Assembly (NCBI RefSeq): GCF_037975245.1
Contig: NC_092563.1
Location: forward strand, 15,260,094-15,324,093
Length of the DNA: 64,000 bases
Source of the DNA: Apostichopus japonicus
Taxonomy: Eukaryota > Echinodermata > Holothuroidea > Aspidochirotida > Stichopodidae
Direction of reading: 5' to 3'
Shown: positions 39,111 through 51,419 of the stretch, one piece after another
Position numbering within the stretch: the first letter of the stretch is position 1
Layout: each line of letters begins with the position of its first letter
Translations under genes and position numbers: made by a program
Notes under the pieces: generated by a model
Told to the model about the DNA's origin: nothing
The model's input: only the letters and a program-made list of their open reading frames with translations
The model's database searches: none

Positions 39111-39233
39111 CATTGGTCGGCAAGTAAAGGTCTGATCCTTCTGGTTCTCCTACTCAACATTGGCTTCACCATCCTCTTCACCAGTCTCTTTCTACAGATG
39201 GAGGAAGATGGCGGCTGGGACAACTGGCCTTGA
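39111..39233 (+). CDS. JPH: Junctophilin, terminal exon with C-terminal membrane anchor
   Basis: Last coding exon, entered in phase 0 after the acceptor ctctctctgtccag. It encodes 40 residues starting HWSASKGLILLVLLLN, with one strongly hydrophobic helix of about 20 residues (GLILLVLLLNIGFTILF) and a short acidic tail ending GGWDNWP before TGA at 39231-39233. The helix with an internal LLNIG matches the ER/SR anchor at the C-terminus of junctophilins. The acidic, Trp-containing tail after the helix is longer than I recall for vertebrate members. A 638-bp intron (38473-39110) separates it from the previous exon. The four exons give 688 residues; with the missing N-terminal MORN block the protein would be roughly 800 residues, within the range for the family. 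Confidence 0.93.
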   Translation, partial: HWSASKGLILLVLLLNIGFTILFTSLFLQMEEDGGWDNWP

Positions 39234-39560
39234 TGTCAGGTGACCGCCTATAAGGCTGTCAGATTTTAGTCCAAACAACGATATGTAAAGTAGTGCCATT
39301 TATAAAAATGCTATAGAGATATATAATGATAGTGGAGTGCGTCCTAAGTTTTTTTAAGAAACCACCGATAGTTATGAAAGAAGAGGCAGCATGTCCTTAT
39401 TATTAACTATGGAAGTTACCCTTGTCTGGTTTTGGCTTGGTTTTTTCTTCTTTTTTTTTCTCTCTTTTCCATTTAAGAGGGTGTCAGAGATAGGCATGAC
39501 AAATGAACTGTTGAGTCAGTGTTTATTAAAGTAATAAATATGAAGGGTTTGGTGTCCTCT
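39234..39560 (+). other. Junctophilin 3' UTR with candidate poly(A) signal
   Basis: AT-rich sequence follows the junctophilin stop. The first good AATAAA is at 39533-39538, giving a 3' UTR of about 320 nt if used. Further AATAAA hexamers occur downstream, for example near 40342 and 45128, so a longer UTR is possible. Transcript data are needed to choose. Confidence 0.45.
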
Positions 39561-42500
39561 TCATTATTCCTTCCTTCCTTCCCTTCCTCCCTCCCTCCCT
39601 CCCTCCCTCCACACTCCCACCCCACTCTCACCCCACTCTCACCCCACCTGCTTTTGGTTAACTACCAACGTTGGTTCAACTCTTAGACCCAGCAATTTCG
39701 TTTCAGCGGTGGTAAGCAGGTTAATCCAAGAAAATGTGTAAGGTTAAGCTCAACATAAGTAGGGAGATTATGAGATTTTAAAACACTGAACTTTTTATAA
39801 AGAAATTAAAAAAACAGTTGTGAGTTTAATTACAGCTTGAAATAGACATATAACACGAATTGCAGTGATAGAGTGAAAAGAAATGTGTTACCTCGTGGAC
39901 ATGGAATGTAGACACCGAGAGCTGGTCGGCACTATTAAGAGTGTCATGCACACAGGGGTATGCAAGCACAGAAGAGTACGCTGGGGGGGGGGGGGGGCAG
40001 ACTTGTAGGATGTTTCTGAAGCTTGTTTTAATCTCAACTTGCCATGACCTGCCCCTTTTCTTTTGTCATCTGAAATTGCCCTTTCTTCATTCCTCTCTTT
40101 GTCTAAATCATCTTTAAATAATATTTTTCTACTGGAAAAGTTTCACATAGAACCCAATCCATATCATGATTTCTCCCTACATCCACCCCTGCCACCCCAC
40201 CTCACCCCCCTCCCACCCCACAAAAAAAAAACAATTAAAAAAGCAAAACAAGGTCAGAGCTCATTTAAAGTCTGAAAGGGGATTGGTCAAAGATGTTGTC
40301 AATATGAATTACCCATGCATTATTTTCTCCAACATGTTTAATGAATAAATTAGCAGTGCTTTAAAGTCATTATATTATAGTCAAAGTTTGAAAGTCTATA
40401 AACTGGATTTTTTTTCCCCCCAGATTTATTTTCAATTAATTGTTAAGTTAAACCCAGAGACAGAATTTAGACAAATAAGAAGATTATGCTGCTGCTGGAT
40501 AGCTAGATGCAATCAAGACTCAACAAATTTGACCAATTTTTTATGTTCTCACTATTAAAGCTGGACACACCTACCTTCCCCTACAGCCGGTGGTGCCTGG
40601 TGTACATAGGTTAATTTGTGCACTGAAATTTCTCATGATTGTTATGTGTATGTATATATATATACTGTGTGACAAGGGTATTGGCCTACAAAACTTGCCT
40701 TTTTAATATTTGTAAACGAAAGAAGAAAAGACACCAACAGTTTTCTCCTTTTTTTTTGGTCATAAAGGTGGGTGCAGACATTGTCAAAGTTTTGTATTTC
40801 GTAAAGAGGATATCGTTCTGGACTGATCTTGTTCACTAGCAGTGTTTTCCATAATTATTCATACAAAGTTGCAAGTTTTGCAAATATTACTTCCATTTTG
40901 AGTATAAAAAAAAATACAGCTCTGTCCCCCCAAACAAGGTCCCCTCAAAACGTTTCAAATTGTTTCATTAAAATTCTGCAAATAGTGTGTGTGATCTTTG
41001 TCTGTCCCATGGTGATTCAGAATTCCACGTTCAAAGGAAGTGCATATTTGTATACAGAGTTATAAACCCCACTCTGGTTCATGAATATATAATTGCTAAA
41101 ATGTATTATTTTGTACTCTGCTGTAGAGAATGTGTGGAGGATGAATTGAAGAGGTAGGGAGGATGAGCATAGTATCAGATAAAATGCTGAAGGAATGAAC
41201 TCAAAAAGTTGGAGTTGTGTTTTCAAGTTTGATTTCATTTTACCACAAAGGTAATTCTGAAGATCAATCTTGTGAATTACTACTGTAATTTTATATCTTC
41301 ATTGGTCCTCAAAATGTGTTCTTTGTTTTTGGGGGTGGAGGGGTTGGGGGAAGGTACGGGGAGGTTAAAGGTTATCAGTCTAATAGTGTGGTAAAAGTTG
41401 TCAAACATATTGTCCGGAAGGTTTTCATGCATAATTTTCACAACACGTGGAGAAGTGTAAAAATTACACAAGAATTCTGTACATATTATGTACAGAATTT
41501 TGCAAGATGCATGCTAGCTCCTGCGGCTAGCATTTCCTAGAAAAATGATGGGGCTATTAAACTTCCTTACTGCACTTGGGCAGAAGACATGACCGTCGCA
41601 TGTTGCATTTTTCCTGTAAGATTCCTAAGAGAGCTTAAGATATGTGAGGCTGTTTCTTTGTGTGCAATAGATATATAGGTCTTAACAACAAATGTTGATT
41701 ATAGTTTGTCTGAAATTTATTATCAATTGTTTAGTGCAATCCTCCTGCTTTTACCATTTTATTTTTTCATGTCATATTAGTATCATTTATTTTATTTTGA
41801 TCAATTATGGTACTAAAACAATACCTGAGTCTTTGCCGTAATTTATTTATTTACTTATTCCTTCTCTCCTTTTTTTTCATTCTGGTATTTACTGAAATTT
41901 TTTCCAGTGAGCTGGCCTTTGTGATGAGAAATAGTGGCATCTATCCAGTATGGATGTTACAAGCTCGGCTGTTGGGTCTCATGCAAACTATGTGTATTCC
42001 ATTCTTAGTGCAGACACTGTACATGCTAACTATAAAATATGTGCATTCTTCTTCGAGTGTAGGCTATACCGCACTCATTCTAAAATCTAGACTACTGCGT
42101 TCGTAATGCAGACCGCACACAACCATAATGTATAATATGTGTGTAATCTTCAACTAAAACTGCACACATTCATGATGGTCGGCCTGCCTATAGAAAAACT
42201 GTCCATCTCAAATTCACTTGAGCATTAATAATTTGTTCCTTGATAGCATAAACTACCCCAACTACTGCCAATAGGATTCATCCTTGAGCACACCTAATTA
42301 ATTGACCAGCCACCTGTATGATTGTAAACACAAGTGCTCTAATGGCCAGCACTACTTTCTTGTGTGAAGACAAATTTAGCTTGACCACTGAGTACACACA
42401 CTCAGTATTTAATCATGAATTTGTGCAGAGGAGCGTTCAGTATGGCTAGCATTACCAACTCGGGTAGATATTCAGTCTCCCAATGATTTTGGCCAAAAAT

Positions 42501-45267
42501 GGGACCGGGGTGGTATTTTCTGTAGGCAGGGAAGATCGTAATGTTCTAAATACAGACCATATGTAGCCTATTCTCTAACCGGATTGCACACCTTCTAACT
42601 TCACAACCGTGTACTTACTCAATACTGCCGACTACATGTGCTGTTAATGCGGACTGCATAGTACATTGGTACTGCCGACTATTGGTAATATCTTTAATAT
42701 AGAATGCATGTTCTTAATTGCAGACTGCACACACTCTCAATGAAAAAGTGCAAACATATCTATCTCCTGAATCGCAAAGTGCATACTAGATTCTAACTGG
42801 AAAATTGCATAAAATATGTAACTGCAGCTTGGCCTATATTTTCCAATGGCAGACTGGATGTTTCCTTCCAACACTAAGAGTATATGATGTATTCTGCAGA
42901 CTAGTGTTTGGATTACTCACTGCCATTGTGGACTCTGTGTATAGTGGTCAATGTTAGCTGCTGGATATGTCATTCTTACCGCAGAATTCTAATTCCGTAA
43001 TTGTAAATGCTTTGGATTGTAAATGGATAGGCTAGTTGTTTATTAGACCTTTTAATGGTTTGAATACCTCACCTTGATTTACTTTTAATTCCTGTTTTGA
43101 ACCCTAATGTATTTACTGTTTCTCTGAAATACCAACTGAACTGAAACTTAGGCCACACTCTGGTCAGTGGTGGCTTTCTCCAAAGGCCAATGTCATACCA
43201 CAAGATTTTGCTTGCAGTGATGTGATGATCAAAGTTAGCTGGCTGTTTTCCTCTTCACCCCCATCTTCAAGGAGTGGTACCTTCTCGTTTGTCTTCGTTT
43301 GACTACTTTTCTCTCAAGTTTATTATATATTTAGTATATTTAATAGTTTTTATTTTATTTATGTGCCTAAATCACCATCAACAAGTAAATTAAATTGATA
43401 TTTTGTGTGTGTGGGGGGGGGGATATAATTATTTGCTACACACTCCCCATCTTTAATTTTCATAACATTTATGAATAGATTAATGAGTGTGTGATTGTCA
43501 AATCTGAATGCAAGTCTTAAATCTTTTGACTTCACGTCTTGTATTCATTCTATTGTAGTTGTTCATGGATGACCACAGTTAGTCCTGAAGTATTTTGCAC
43601 CATGTTTGTATTCTGTTACCATGGAGAGGGGGAACACTTGATAGAAATGCATTTGCCTTGTTATAGTATACACCCAGTAGTGTGATTTGCTGTAACTCAC
43701 ACCTTGCTTCTAGCTTCTTTTTAATTTTTTTTTTTTTTTTCTTATAAACGTTGATACTAGTGCATGCATCGGTTGGTTTCATGTAGAAGTCCTACATATT
43801 CAAAAGAATGATAATTGTTAATACTGTCTGTTTGAATGGACCAATATTTTATCCATCCATTTGTTGTTTATTACGTACATATTTGTAGAGCATCCATGAG
43901 AAATGACTCCCATTGGTCACAGGGTCGGTAAATATATAACGTACACTGTCATTACACCAGTGGGGTTACAGGTAAGTACATGCGTGGAGGCGTCCCGGTG
44001 TGGTAAATGTCTTTGTGTATAGATGAAAATTGTGATTCACTACACCCAAAGGACTTAATACGTAGCAACAAAAAAACAAAACAAATTTTTTTTTCTCAAC
44101 ATTACCATTTGCTCATTGCTACTTTGCTCAAAATGCTGACAGTAAATATCTGTGACGTGTTTATCCCAAAGATTCAATTTTGCTCCTTTTTTTGAAATTT
44201 CTTCCTGAAATAATTCTTCTTTAGTCCGAGGTCATCCTATCCCAAATAGCGAGATTGTCCGTCACGATCGAAGATCCCAGCTATTAATTAACCTGAGCTT
44301 CAAATGTTACATCGACATTGTTATTAACAGTGGTTCATATTGTTTGTACATAATGTTTGTTACCGAAAATTTGTATAGTTAAAGTAAAAAACGAAGAGGA
44401 AAATAGAGAGATTTTTTTATCAAAGTAAGTATTGTTATTACTTACGTGAAGATATATTACTATATATGACATCGTCATCGATATTATTATTATTATCATT
44501 ATTATTATAATTATGACTGTTATTATCAGTATGTTGTGCAATGTGTGTGTTATTGTGTGGAGCTATCATCACTCTGTTGTCATACGAATCATCATCTATA
44601 ATCAATCACTATTTTAATCTAACGTATACATCGGTACTGTTAATGACTCTGTTAGTACTTGGCTCTCTATCTCTCACACTCTCAGGCAATTTGGTAGTTT
44701 TATCAGTGTTTTGTTTGTTTGTTGTTTGTTATTTACATCATGAATATTCAATAGGATGATGTGACTTCACTCTGAGAGTGAAGGCAACATTTACTAATGG
44801 CTTTCATCTAATGGTGAAAAGTGAATTTTTAAATGAAAATACATTTTTTTATCCCCGGAATTAATCAGCAGTGTGACAACAGGAAATATTTTCGCTTGCG
44901 TCGTCGCAAAAAAAGTTACTATAAAGAAAGAAAATGTTGACAATGTCCTTTTTTTTGTCTAAAATAGAGGGAGATGGGGTAAATAATCAAGTGCCTACAC
45001 TTACAAGTCTAATATTTTAATGAGTGTCTGAATCTCCAGTATAGCTTTCTCGTGTTTATTATAACATTGTGGTTCCATATGCTAAGTGTTCCCTATGTTT
45101 GCTGAAGTATGAATAAGTTATTTAGTGAAATAAAGACTTACACCTCTTGTGTTATTTGGTTCTCAAGATGGAGTGGATCATTGTGAGAGAGATGATAGTA
45201 GTTGCATCAGCATTACCCCATGCCATTCTGTCTGTTATCAACTCACCGCTTTTCATACCTTCCTCAC
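39561..45267. other. Downstream flank of junctophilin, no gene recognised
   Basis: Contains a CCTTCC/CCCT pyrimidine tract (39565-39640), poly-G near 39980, and a stretch at 42050-42960 with many degenerate GACTGCACAC-like words that may be an old minisatellite. Open frames here have no recognisable domain. Confidence 0.4.
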
Positions 45268-45642
45268 CAGTGGTGGAGCTAGGGGTATTGGTCAGGGGGT
45301 CGAGAATGGTCTGTAGGGGCTCTTTCGAAACTATCTAAGCGGAGCGCCACCACAGGTTGGCGCAGAGCGTACAAAAAAAGTTTGAGTAACGATACTCCCT
45401 AGAATGCCGGAAATTACCCTTTCCAGGCCTTGCTAATTTGCAGATAAACGAAGAATAAATAGGTGTCATCGCCAACAAAATGTGACAAATGTCAATAGGT
45501 AGATGAGAGCGCAATAAAAAAGTCATAATCGGGTCTAAGTAAAAAGTGGTAAAAAGCTGAAAAGGGCGCCAGCAGATCATTTGAGTCCGTCAGGGGGGGG
45601 GGTGGGCATCCGCCCCCTGACTGTATGGACGCTCCGCCACTG
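45268..45642 (-). mobile_element. hAT-type MITE, copy 1 (375 bp)
   Basis: The ends are CAGTGGTGGAGC and GCTCCGCCACTG, terminal inverted repeats with one mismatch. It is flanked on both sides by TTCCTCAC (45260-45267 and 45643-45650), a perfect 8-bp target-site duplication. It has no coding capacity. The element at 50353-50729 is the same in opposite orientation. An 8-bp duplication with CAGTG-type ends is characteristic of the hAT superfamily. Confidence 0.92.
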
Positions 45643-45650
45643 TTCCTCAC

Positions 45651-48214
45651 CCACTCTATACTATACACCTCCCTCCCTCTTTGCTTATTAAGCTGCCCTG
45701 ATGAAAATGTCCAATGCATGTTATTGTTGTACCTTTCCTCCATATAGCATGGGTAATAATGACTCAATAATTACCCATTGTTTACAGCCTACTCTGATAT
45801 ATTTCCCTCCTTTCAACCGTTACATATATATCGTAAAATTTGTTTTGAAAGACATTAATAATCATTAACACATCCCCTTCCCTCCTCCCTATCACCCCCC
45901 CCCCCCTATCCCATCCATGCTGACCTTGTTAAAGGTGGAATTGTGAGGTGTTTTATTACAAGTAGCTGAGTTGTTGGAGTGGTAGCCTTTTACTTAACTT
46001 TTTAGAGGAAAAAAAGAAACTTACAATAACTATAAAAACAAAAAGACTTAGTGGGACAAAAATGGATCATTTGAAATTCATTAAAAAATATTGTTTTGTT
46101 TTTCTTTTTTGGCCTTTATATATCATATGTAAAGACGTGTGAATACATAATCAAGAGTATACATATTTATGTCACTGTACATAAATGAATGCCAATTCAT
46201 TTTAAAATTCATAGTCCTGGCAATTTAAGAGGTCCCAAAAGGAAAGAGCAAACGAGAGAGAATGTTGAGGGTTGTTTTCTTTTTCTTTCTAAATTATAAA
46301 TAAAACCCAAGGTTTGTATTTCGTATAAACCATGGCCCCGTAATAGTATGGGTTTTTTTTTTCACTGATGCCTTGAAATTGAATACAGTGACAAAATCTG
46401 TAAATGCATTTTTCTTTTTTCTAAATAAATTGACGCCCCGGCGTCTCTTAAACCCTTCAAAGAATCCCATCGTCTATTGTCTTGATTTGTCGTAAATCTG
46501 TCTATTTTTATCAAATTATTTACCTATTATTATATATGTGTGATAATATATACTGGAGATGAAATATTGGACTCTATTGACGATTTATGCGAAGATAGTA
46601 ACTTTCAATAAAAATAATCATAGTTTTGATCAGACCAAGGGCGAAAAGAGGGCGATTTTCCATCGCGAGATGATGTGTTTAGAAGTGTAAATTTGTAGAA
46701 AACGTCACAGCTGGACGGTACCTTAAATCTATTCCTAAACCGTGGTTAATAATTCTTAGCTGCTTCTTGGTGCCTTCTTTATTTTTGGAATTTCTGTCAT
46801 TCTCTTGTGATAAATGAATTCACAACATATAAATGAGAAAAGATATTTGGTGGCGCTATTTTAAAATGTTTTCTTTAAATATTTTGTGAAATACGAAATG
46901 GCTTTTATAGGCGTCCGTAGACAAAGTTTAGAGAATGGTGCATCAGTGAGCTATGTATTTAGTGGACATGGTCTGTACACATGATATAGCCTTCATACAA
47001 ATATTACTGGCTTCCTTCCTTTGAAGGTTAAAATAATCCGCCTTCCGTAACTTGATAGCGAACAATGTTAGTTTGGTATCTTACAATCTATTCGTAAAAT
47101 TTGGATGTTTATTCACTTTTGGATGAACCTTAATTGGTGCCTTTTTCATTTTGGATTTTCTGTTCCAGTCGCGTTATTATCTTGTGATGCTTGATTTCAA
47201 TCTCGCAAAACCGAAAAAAAAAGGAAACTATGATGATGCTATTTTATTATATTATCCAATGATATTTTGTGAAATTACATACACAGATTTATGAGAGTAG
47301 TGTATCATCATGCTGACGGCGAATATTTTTTTTTTTTTACTGCAGGGACAATTGAGAGTTATATAACCCAAATCGTAATTATTTGTGAAATTTCGGTGAC
47401 GTAATATGTTATATATTCAGGTCAACTGTCTCCACTAAACACAGTTACCTTTTATAAAAAAAAGGGGATCTTTTGTCCATGGTAATGGACTTTCTATAGG
47501 ATATATCTTTACAATGAAATTAAGCTTTGAAAATAAGGTGTCTACTGAGTTATGATATTTGGTTTTTATTGTATTTTTGTTATCCGAGGTCAAATCGTAG
47601 CGTCAAAACTGGAGACAAGTAGTATGCTAATTGCCCCCAAATATGTAGTGTTGAACTATATAGCTATAATTGTGCCTAAGTATTGCTAATCAGTGACACT
47701 ATAATAACTTTAAAACTGTCAAGAAAACCTATGCAGTTCAGAACGCTTATCTTGAAGAAATGCTCCATAAACAAAGTCCACAATGCCCATAGTAAATGCC
47801 ATGTATTGCGAAAACACTTCATAACAGGTAGGCTAAATAATGTAGCGCCATCGTTATGCTTAGTACATTCTTGTATCCTATTTCTTGTATCTTTTTGTGT
47901 GTGTGGGGGGGGGGGGGAGGGGAGGGCTCGTATATTTATGAATCAACGATTACGTGGGGGTTGATGGCAGTTTTTAACCAATGAAAACCCATGAGCCCAC
48001 GTTTTGCATAGAATAAAGGACCTTTCCCCTCCCGTTCTACCCCCCCCCCCTCCCCTTCCCAATTCGACATTCGACGAAAATAATCCCATACGTTTCCTGT
48101 GATCTACCGTACTTTTTAACACTGACCCCCTATATACCATACAAACCTATACTGATATAACCGCAAATTCACTCTAGGTTGCCTTGTGGAACGTTATAGA
48201 AGATAAACGCAACC
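45651..48214. other. Non-coding stretch
   Basis: AT-rich, with poly-C near 45895 and poly-G near 47906. No gene or clear element was recognised. Confidence 0.4.
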
Positions 48215-48388
48215 ATGGTGTACTTACATTCTTTGAAAGTATCGGTGCTCTCCTGGCTACCTGGAAGGGTGCGGCTCTATCCTGAATTTAGTTGGTGTCG
48301 TCCCGCAAGTATGGCCCACCAGAGCTACGAGACGAGTTTGAAATCTCACTATTCTAATAGGCGCTACTACTCGTCACAAGTCGTGCAG
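48215..48388 (+). other. Candidate first coding exon, family unknown
   Basis: An open frame ends exactly at a CAG|GTAAAT donor (48388/48389). An ATG at 48311 in good context (AAGTATGGC) is in frame and would give MAHQSYETSLKSHYSNRR as the start; another ATG lies at 48215. Base composition is richer in GC than the surroundings. I do not recognise the protein and found no partner exon. Chance is a real alternative. Confidence 0.25.
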
Positions 48389-48619
48389 GTAAATTGCATT
48401 GATTAAGCGCTATATGCCATATTTTATATACGGGAGTGGTCGCGGAGAGGTGAGTAGTGTTAACTGGATAAATGTCAGTGGCAAGTTTACGGTTTGAGTA
48501 GAAAAGAAAAGGCACTTGCATCATTCCTTTCTGCCAGTAAACAGACTTAGGATAAGACAAGACAGACATGATAAGTAAGGCTACAGTCATCTATGAACTT
48601 ACCATCGCATTAGTTACGT

Positions 48620-48912
48620 CAGTGGCGTAGCCAGGGGGGGGGGGCGTGAAAGCTTATCGCCCCCCAGTGGCCCCCCACTGGGATTTATGGTGTCGAAAAA
48701 ATTACATGTGCGAAAAATATATCATTGATCTGAATGGTTTCGAATCTCCATGATGACCACTCATGAACGACCCTTCGACCGCGGACCGGCAGTAGGCTAT
48801 AGTTGCTGAAAAACCGGACGTGACATAGCGCATAGGCCGGGTTTTCACTTCTGGGACGTACCCTGATGCTCTTAAAACCGCTAAAAAACCAAATTTTCAA
48901 GAAAGGAGACAA
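48620..48912. repeat. hAT-like element, one end visible
   Basis: Starts CAGTGGCGTAGCCAGG, a terminal sequence typical of hAT-type elements, followed by a poly-G run and AT-rich sequence. No matching GGCTACGCCACTG end was found nearby, so the right border is arbitrary and the element is probably broken. Confidence 0.45.
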
Positions 48913-49227
48913 TACTATCGCTGAGAATCAGTCTATCACCCTATGACAGGTGATATAATACAGTGAGTAATAATGGTCATCGCAGGCATATGACAGGTGG
49001 TATTATACAGCACTGTGTAATAATGGTCGATTAGATAATAACTAATATATCACACATACGAATGGGAGTTTCGGACAGCACCGTCGATCAGATTGTCATC
49101 TATGAATAAAGACATTTCAAATGGACATAAGGGGTAAGTCGTAAACCCCAAATGCCTCGAACATCTTGTTGATTTCCAGAAAATATTTTGCTAAATATTA
49201 CGCTACTATTTGTACAGATTGGTATAG

Positions 49228-51419
49228 CAGGTGCGTATCCAGGGGGGGGGGGCGTTGGGGGCGCGCGCCCCCCCGGGTAAGAAAAAGAGGAGAGACAAAA
49301 AAGAGAAGAAAAAAGGAAAAAAGAGGGGAAAAAGAGGAGGAGGAGAGGAAGGAAGGGAAAAGAAAAAGAAGAAAGAGAGAAGAAGGAGAAAAGGAGGGAG
49401 TAAAAGAAAAACGCGCAGACACCGGGAAGAGAAAGAGGAACAGTGACATCATTACAGCGCTGAAGGGTAGCCAGTGACGGATCAATGATTTCGTAAAAGT
49501 GTGCCTCACCCTACCCCTTACACCGACAACTCCATTTTTTTGACGTTTCCATTTTCCTCTCTCACTAATATATACTATATATGGTCTATCATAACGCGTG
49601 TGTAGAATTGTGCTATGAAACCAACTGTGGCTGGTCTCGAACTCGACCGTGTCGTCGGGAAACATGACGCATTTTGAGAGGGGGCCGACCGCCCCCCCCC
49701 ATTCAGCATTTTTTTAAATGATATCGCTAAGTAATTTCAAAATAGAAAGTGCTTAGATGTAACTTACAAGGCCTGGGAAGTGTCATTTCCAGCGATCTGG
49801 GAGACATTTTCGGCCCAAATTTGCTGGTACGCTTCGCGCTAACAAATGGTCCTGGGTAGTGCCATTTCCAGCGATCTGGGAGGCATTTTCGGCCAAAATT
49901 TTCTTGTACGCTTCGCGCCAACCTATGGTGGCGCTACGCTTAGATAATTTGCCTACAGGCTTCGCCCCTCCCTTGGCAAATTCCTCGTTACGCGCCTGTT
50001 CGAATTTGTAACGCAAACAGCAGATATCACATCATATCAGTGAGCATGAAAATGGCGTTCCAGGATGAAAATCCTCAAAACTGTCCGACTTGCCTGAAAA
50101 AATAACCAAAAATTTTCGCGCGCAAAGCGCGCGTTCAATGTATCAATGTCAATATCATATAAGCAAGCATCGGTTATTACATCGCATGCCATCATGTACC
50201 GTACAGTCCGTTCAAATTGCGCAGTATACCGCGGGATGCTAATGTAAACAACGACATGTCTCATGTAGATGTATAAAAAGCATGGAGGTCCAATTATGTC
50301 AAAAGTTCTTTTACATTAGTAATGGCGAATTAGGGGCTGCACCCCCGCCGCGCAGTGGCGGAGCGTCCATACGGTCAGGGGGAGGATGCGCCCCCTGACG
50401 GACTCAAATGGACTGCTGGCGCCTTTTTCAGCTCTTTACCTCTTTTTAGTTATTCTACATTATTGACTTTTTTATTGCGCTCTCATCTACTTATTGACAT
50501 TTCTCACATTTTGTTGGTGTAATTTGGCGGTGACACCCTATTCTTCGTTTATCTGCAAATTAGCCAGGCCCTGAAAGGGTCATTTCCGGCGATCTAGGGA
50601 GTATCTTTACTCAAAATTTGTCTGTGCGCTACGCGCCAACCAGTGATGGCGCTCCGCTTAGATAGTGTCGAAAGCGCCCCTACAGACCATTGTCGCCCCT
50701 CCTGACCAATACCCATAGCTCCGCCACTGCCGCCGCGCCTCCTACGCCTATGTGTGTAGTGTTCGGTTGAAGGAAATATCTGCTATTTTTTCATTTCCTT
50801 CAACCAAGTTTTATAATAGCCGTTATAAGAGGTTTAATATTTCTACACCAATAAATTAACTGTGTCTGAATTTTCGAAAATTTCTGACCAACATTCTGCA
50901 TCACACTTCCCTCTACTCGTGCAATTTTGATCGGTCTGTTAGGGGTTGAAGGTAGTTTTTCTACATTGGTTGTCCATAGATGAAATTTTGTACAACATTA
51001 TAGGTATTTTTTGAAGTGAGTTTATTCACGAGAAATGTGAATTTTCAAATTCTGAACAAATCTGGGGCTTAAAACCTTGAAAAGTGGGGCTGACGGGTAT
51101 TGTGGGCCGCTACGTAGAATCACCTACAAAAGCAAAGACCCACAGGACATGCGATCAGGTCGAACATGACGTGTGCCGGGTTGACAATCTTCAAAAAGGT
51201 TATGGATGGAAAAAAAAAAACTATTAGGAAATACTTGGTTCTTAGGCCAAAAGTGTACATCTGGTTGGTCATTTCAAGCACGAGAAGTGCCGTTTCCGGT
51301 GATCTGGGGGGGTATCAAAACCAGAAATTTTCTTCTACGCTGCGCGCCAACCGATGGTGGCGCTCCGCTTAGATAGTAATTCGCGCCCCCCGGGTTAGAA
51401 AATCCTGGATACGCGCCTG
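49228..51419 (+). mobile_element. Composite DNA transposon X, copy A (2.19 kb)
   Basis: The ends CAGGTGCGTATCCAGG and CCTGGATACGCGCCTG are inverted repeats with one mismatch. The interior is collinear with 54860-56824: a purine-rich GAAAAAGAGGAGAG region, an AT-rich block (TATGGTCTATCATAACGCGT), a module with GCGATCTGGGAGGCATTTTC, and a CGCGCGC-AAA-GCGCGCG hairpin at 50117-50133. Flanks of copies A and B are unrelated, so it moved as a unit. No long coding frame and no clear target-site duplication are seen. Copy A has a partial tandem duplication of the module (49769-49950) and a nested MITE. Confidence 0.85.
50353..50729 (+). mobile_element. hAT-type MITE, copy 2 (377 bp), nested
   Basis: The ends are CAGTGGCGGAGC and GCTCCGCCACTG, perfect 12-bp inverted repeats. 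The flanks are CCGCCGCG at 50345-50352 and 50730-50737, a perfect 8-bp duplication. The insertion is absent from the matching place in composite copy B (near 56115), which confirms its borders. Confidence 0.95.

Noticed and set aside
49198-49665. 155-codon open frame on the minus strand
   Set aside because: Lies inside composite element X; its Phe/Ser/Leu-rich run is the purine tract read backwards.
49228-49998. Element X ending at the internal TTACGCGCCTG
   Set aside because: It could be a smaller inner element, but both copies continue collinearly to the better match CCTGGATACGCGCCTG, so the longer borders were used.
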